A stretch of 64,000 nucleotides of DNA, from contig OU015493.1 in NCBI GenBank assembly GCA_907164885.2, positions 54,485,802-54,549,801 on the forward strand, given 5' to 3'. Positions 62,189 through 64,000 of this stretch are shown in pieces. Source of the stretch: Dolomedes plantarius (taxonomy: Eukaryota; Arthropoda; Arachnida; Araneae; Dolomedidae). How positions within the stretch are numbered: the stretch's first letter is position 1; each line of letters begins with the position of its first letter. The notes under the pieces were generated by a model. It made no database searches, was not told the DNA's origin, and worked only from the letters and a program-made list of their open reading frames with translations. The translations under genes and the position numbers were made by a program.

Positions 62189-62428
62189 TAAAATGTATGC
62201 GTTCAACTTGAAAATTAAGAATAAAAATACTTGAATTTTAATCCAATCAGATGTACAACTGTGCAGTAATCATTCGGAAAAGTCATCAGTGTTTTTTGTT
62301 AAATTTTACAAAACTAATTCCCTTAAATTTTCAGTCTTCACACTCTGTGATTATCAGAAGGAGGGGTCCATAGATTTAACCAGATTATCGAAAGGGTCAC
62401 GACATTTCAGAACCAATTCTATAAAGAG

Positions 62429-62487
62429 ACAGCACCGGAACTTTTCATGCCTTAAATGGGATTCAAACCCGAGCCCACGTCGTGAGA
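62429..62487 (-). repeat. SINE fragment
   Basis: Contains gggattcaaacccgagccca, the B-box region of the SINE in minus orientation, and a diverged body before it. 62488-63615 shows nothing recognisable. Confidence 0.5.
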
Positions 62488-63615
62488 TCAGGTAAAAATA
62501 ACTTAAACAGTAATTTTCTTTTTGCGTATTGCTGAATATTTAAATTTGTAGACACATAAGTTTATAGCAAAATAAAAAAATTATTTTAATTTAAGGTTTG
62601 TATGGTACAAAAGAAGAAATACTTTAAAAAGTAATATTTGCATATAATCATATCATTATATAACTCCAAAAGGAATTTTATTAAATATTTCATCAATGCG
62701 CTTCGTACTGCGATAGAAAGAGGAAAATGAGGATTTTTTTCTGGTTTTATGAGTGATTAATTACTTTCATATCAGATAAGTTAAAGATAAAAACTGTTTA
62801 GTTTAGCAGTAACTGAAGTAGTCATTGAAATTTGTTCCGGCTGTTTAATGACTTCTGAATTACTTTCTGATTACATATTCTTTTAATTCGTTTCATGACA
62901 TGATTTTTAAACTAATATAATGAATGCGTTCCCGGAATAAATTGCTTAAAAAAAGATTTCATTAAATAAGATTTTAAAACTGGATAAAATGCATTAATTT
63001 ATTCCCTCATTAACTGAGCATCGCAAAATGGATTTCATAGTTTTTTCTGGTAACTTAGAGTTAGTTAGAAAAAATATATGTCTAGTCTGTATGTTTCGTG
63101 TAACTTTCGGGTCTAAAACATGCTAGGACAATTTTATAGGACGATATATGCAGAAGAATGCGGCATAAAGTGACATCCTAACTATAAGACAAAGCTTAAA
63201 GTTATCATTAATTTGAATTCATTTTAAATATTTAAGGAATGTTAAAATTTGTTAAATCAATTTAACAGCCATTTCATTAGAGAACTTCAACTCAAAACTT
63301 TATGAAATCATTTTCAGTCAGTGCACTTCTGTTCTATACTTGTCGATCTTAATTCGTTTATTTCCATATTGTCAATACTTTTCTCACAAGAGTTTTAACT
63401 TCTATTGGGGTAAGAGAGCTGAAGAATACGCCGAATTCAATTCTATTAAAAACAGTCTAAAGTGAACTTTAGAAGTCACATAGATAGTTATAAACAAATA
63501 ACTTCAAAAGAAAGACCTACGAATTTTGATATCTGGAACTCTGGAATTTTTTTTTCAAATCGATGTGAGATTCTTTTAGTGAGATATTCGCACAGTACAC
63601 CGCATAAATTGTTAA

Positions 63616-63755
63616 CTACTTTATTGTGTGAGCACCACTCAGGTAAGCAAACATTGCTCTGTCTGAAGGGACAATACGGGAACGTCCAAACCTCTGAAGA
63701 ATGGAACCCAAACCCACTGCGTGGAAGCTCAAACCACTTTACCATGTGGGAGTCT
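63616..63755 (-). repeat. tRNA-derived SINE
   Basis: Same layout as 49769-49913: gagcaccactcaggtaagca, acattgctctgtctgaaggg, gaacccaaacccactgcgtg, then taccatgtgggag at the head. 63756-64000 shows nothing recognisable. Confidence 0.7.
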
Positions 63756-64000
63756 GAATTCTGAAAATGTTCATTTGAATGTTCTCAAAATTTCTGGAAA
63801 ACATCTCTAAACCCAATTAAAGACCGGTACTAGTTATTTCCTTTTTTCACGCCGTAGAATATATTATCGGATGCTCTTTCAATATTTACTTTTCGAGGTC
63901 AACATAGATATTACAGCGGATGTCTTCAGATAGGTAAAACAATTTCGGCATCCTTAAGCTGTATAGTTTACTCTAAGACACATTTAGGACATCGACTTAC

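Overview
The window looks like transposon-packed intergenic DNA from an arthropod, most likely a spider or another arachnid. The arthropod call rests on the mix of families: several Tc1-like transposases, a mariner, BEL/Pao retrotransposons, pogo/Tigger-like and hAT elements, Helitrons and a tRNA-derived SINE, in AT-rich DNA with very many (TA)n tracts. The arachnid part is inference from remembered protein families, not from a search. I recognise no host protein-coding gene, tRNA or rRNA. Only one long reading frame looks intact, a Tc1-like transposase on the minus strand at 16572-17597. Everything else that resembles protein is broken by stops, frameshifts, deletions or insertions.

Layout of 1-20 kb. 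Two pogo/Tigger-derived MITEs (216-776 and 2903-3507) sit in (TA)n tracts. A TA-flanked mariner/IS630-type element (4763-8366) has its transposase gene split by a second transposon (4963-8004), which has ~610-bp inverted arms and encodes an unusual protein with SGCDTTS and eight-cysteine CXC signatures. Then comes an 11.3-kb nest. A hAT element (8587-19862) is bounded by perfect 14-bp terminal inverted repeats and an 8-bp duplication CTCTATAC. It has swallowed an unclassified element (9495-11984, itself carrying a rearranged second copy of the CXC transposon), a second hAT-like element (11999-16330, itself carrying Helitrons) and the intact Tc1 (16417-17829). Removing these leaves about 3.03 kb, a normal hAT size, with a recently disabled transposase at 17903-19697. 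The uninterrupted paralogue of the insertion site lies in the same window at 2499-2752.

Layout of 20-38 kb. A pair of ~400-bp direct repeats (20043-20442, 23248-23641) brackets 2.8 kb of AT-rich non-coding DNA. A truncated Tc1 derivative and a mariner follow almost back to back (24338-26334). A decayed BEL/Pao pol (about 27.0-30.56 kb) and a second BEL/Pao copy with both LTRs (33778-37822) come next, separated by small pogo-like MITEs, a Helitron (31549-32168) and LTR remnants.

Layout of 38-64 kb. Two broken Tc1 copies (39510-41150, 42626-44126), a fold-back MITE (45169-45574), a pogo/jerky-like element with repeated internal motifs (45689-46368), several hAT MITEs with clear 8-bp duplications, a probable PIF/Harbinger element with a MADF-domain relic (53406-55909), SINE copies, and an unclassified 972-bp element with a basic ORF (60899-61870).

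The elements do not cooperate as a pathway. The organising feature is insertion history: TA-targeting elements (pogo, Tc1, mariner) and Helitrons (A^T target) repeatedly sit inside or beside (TA)n tracts, while hAT elements carry 8-bp duplications, mostly of the form nnnTAnnn.
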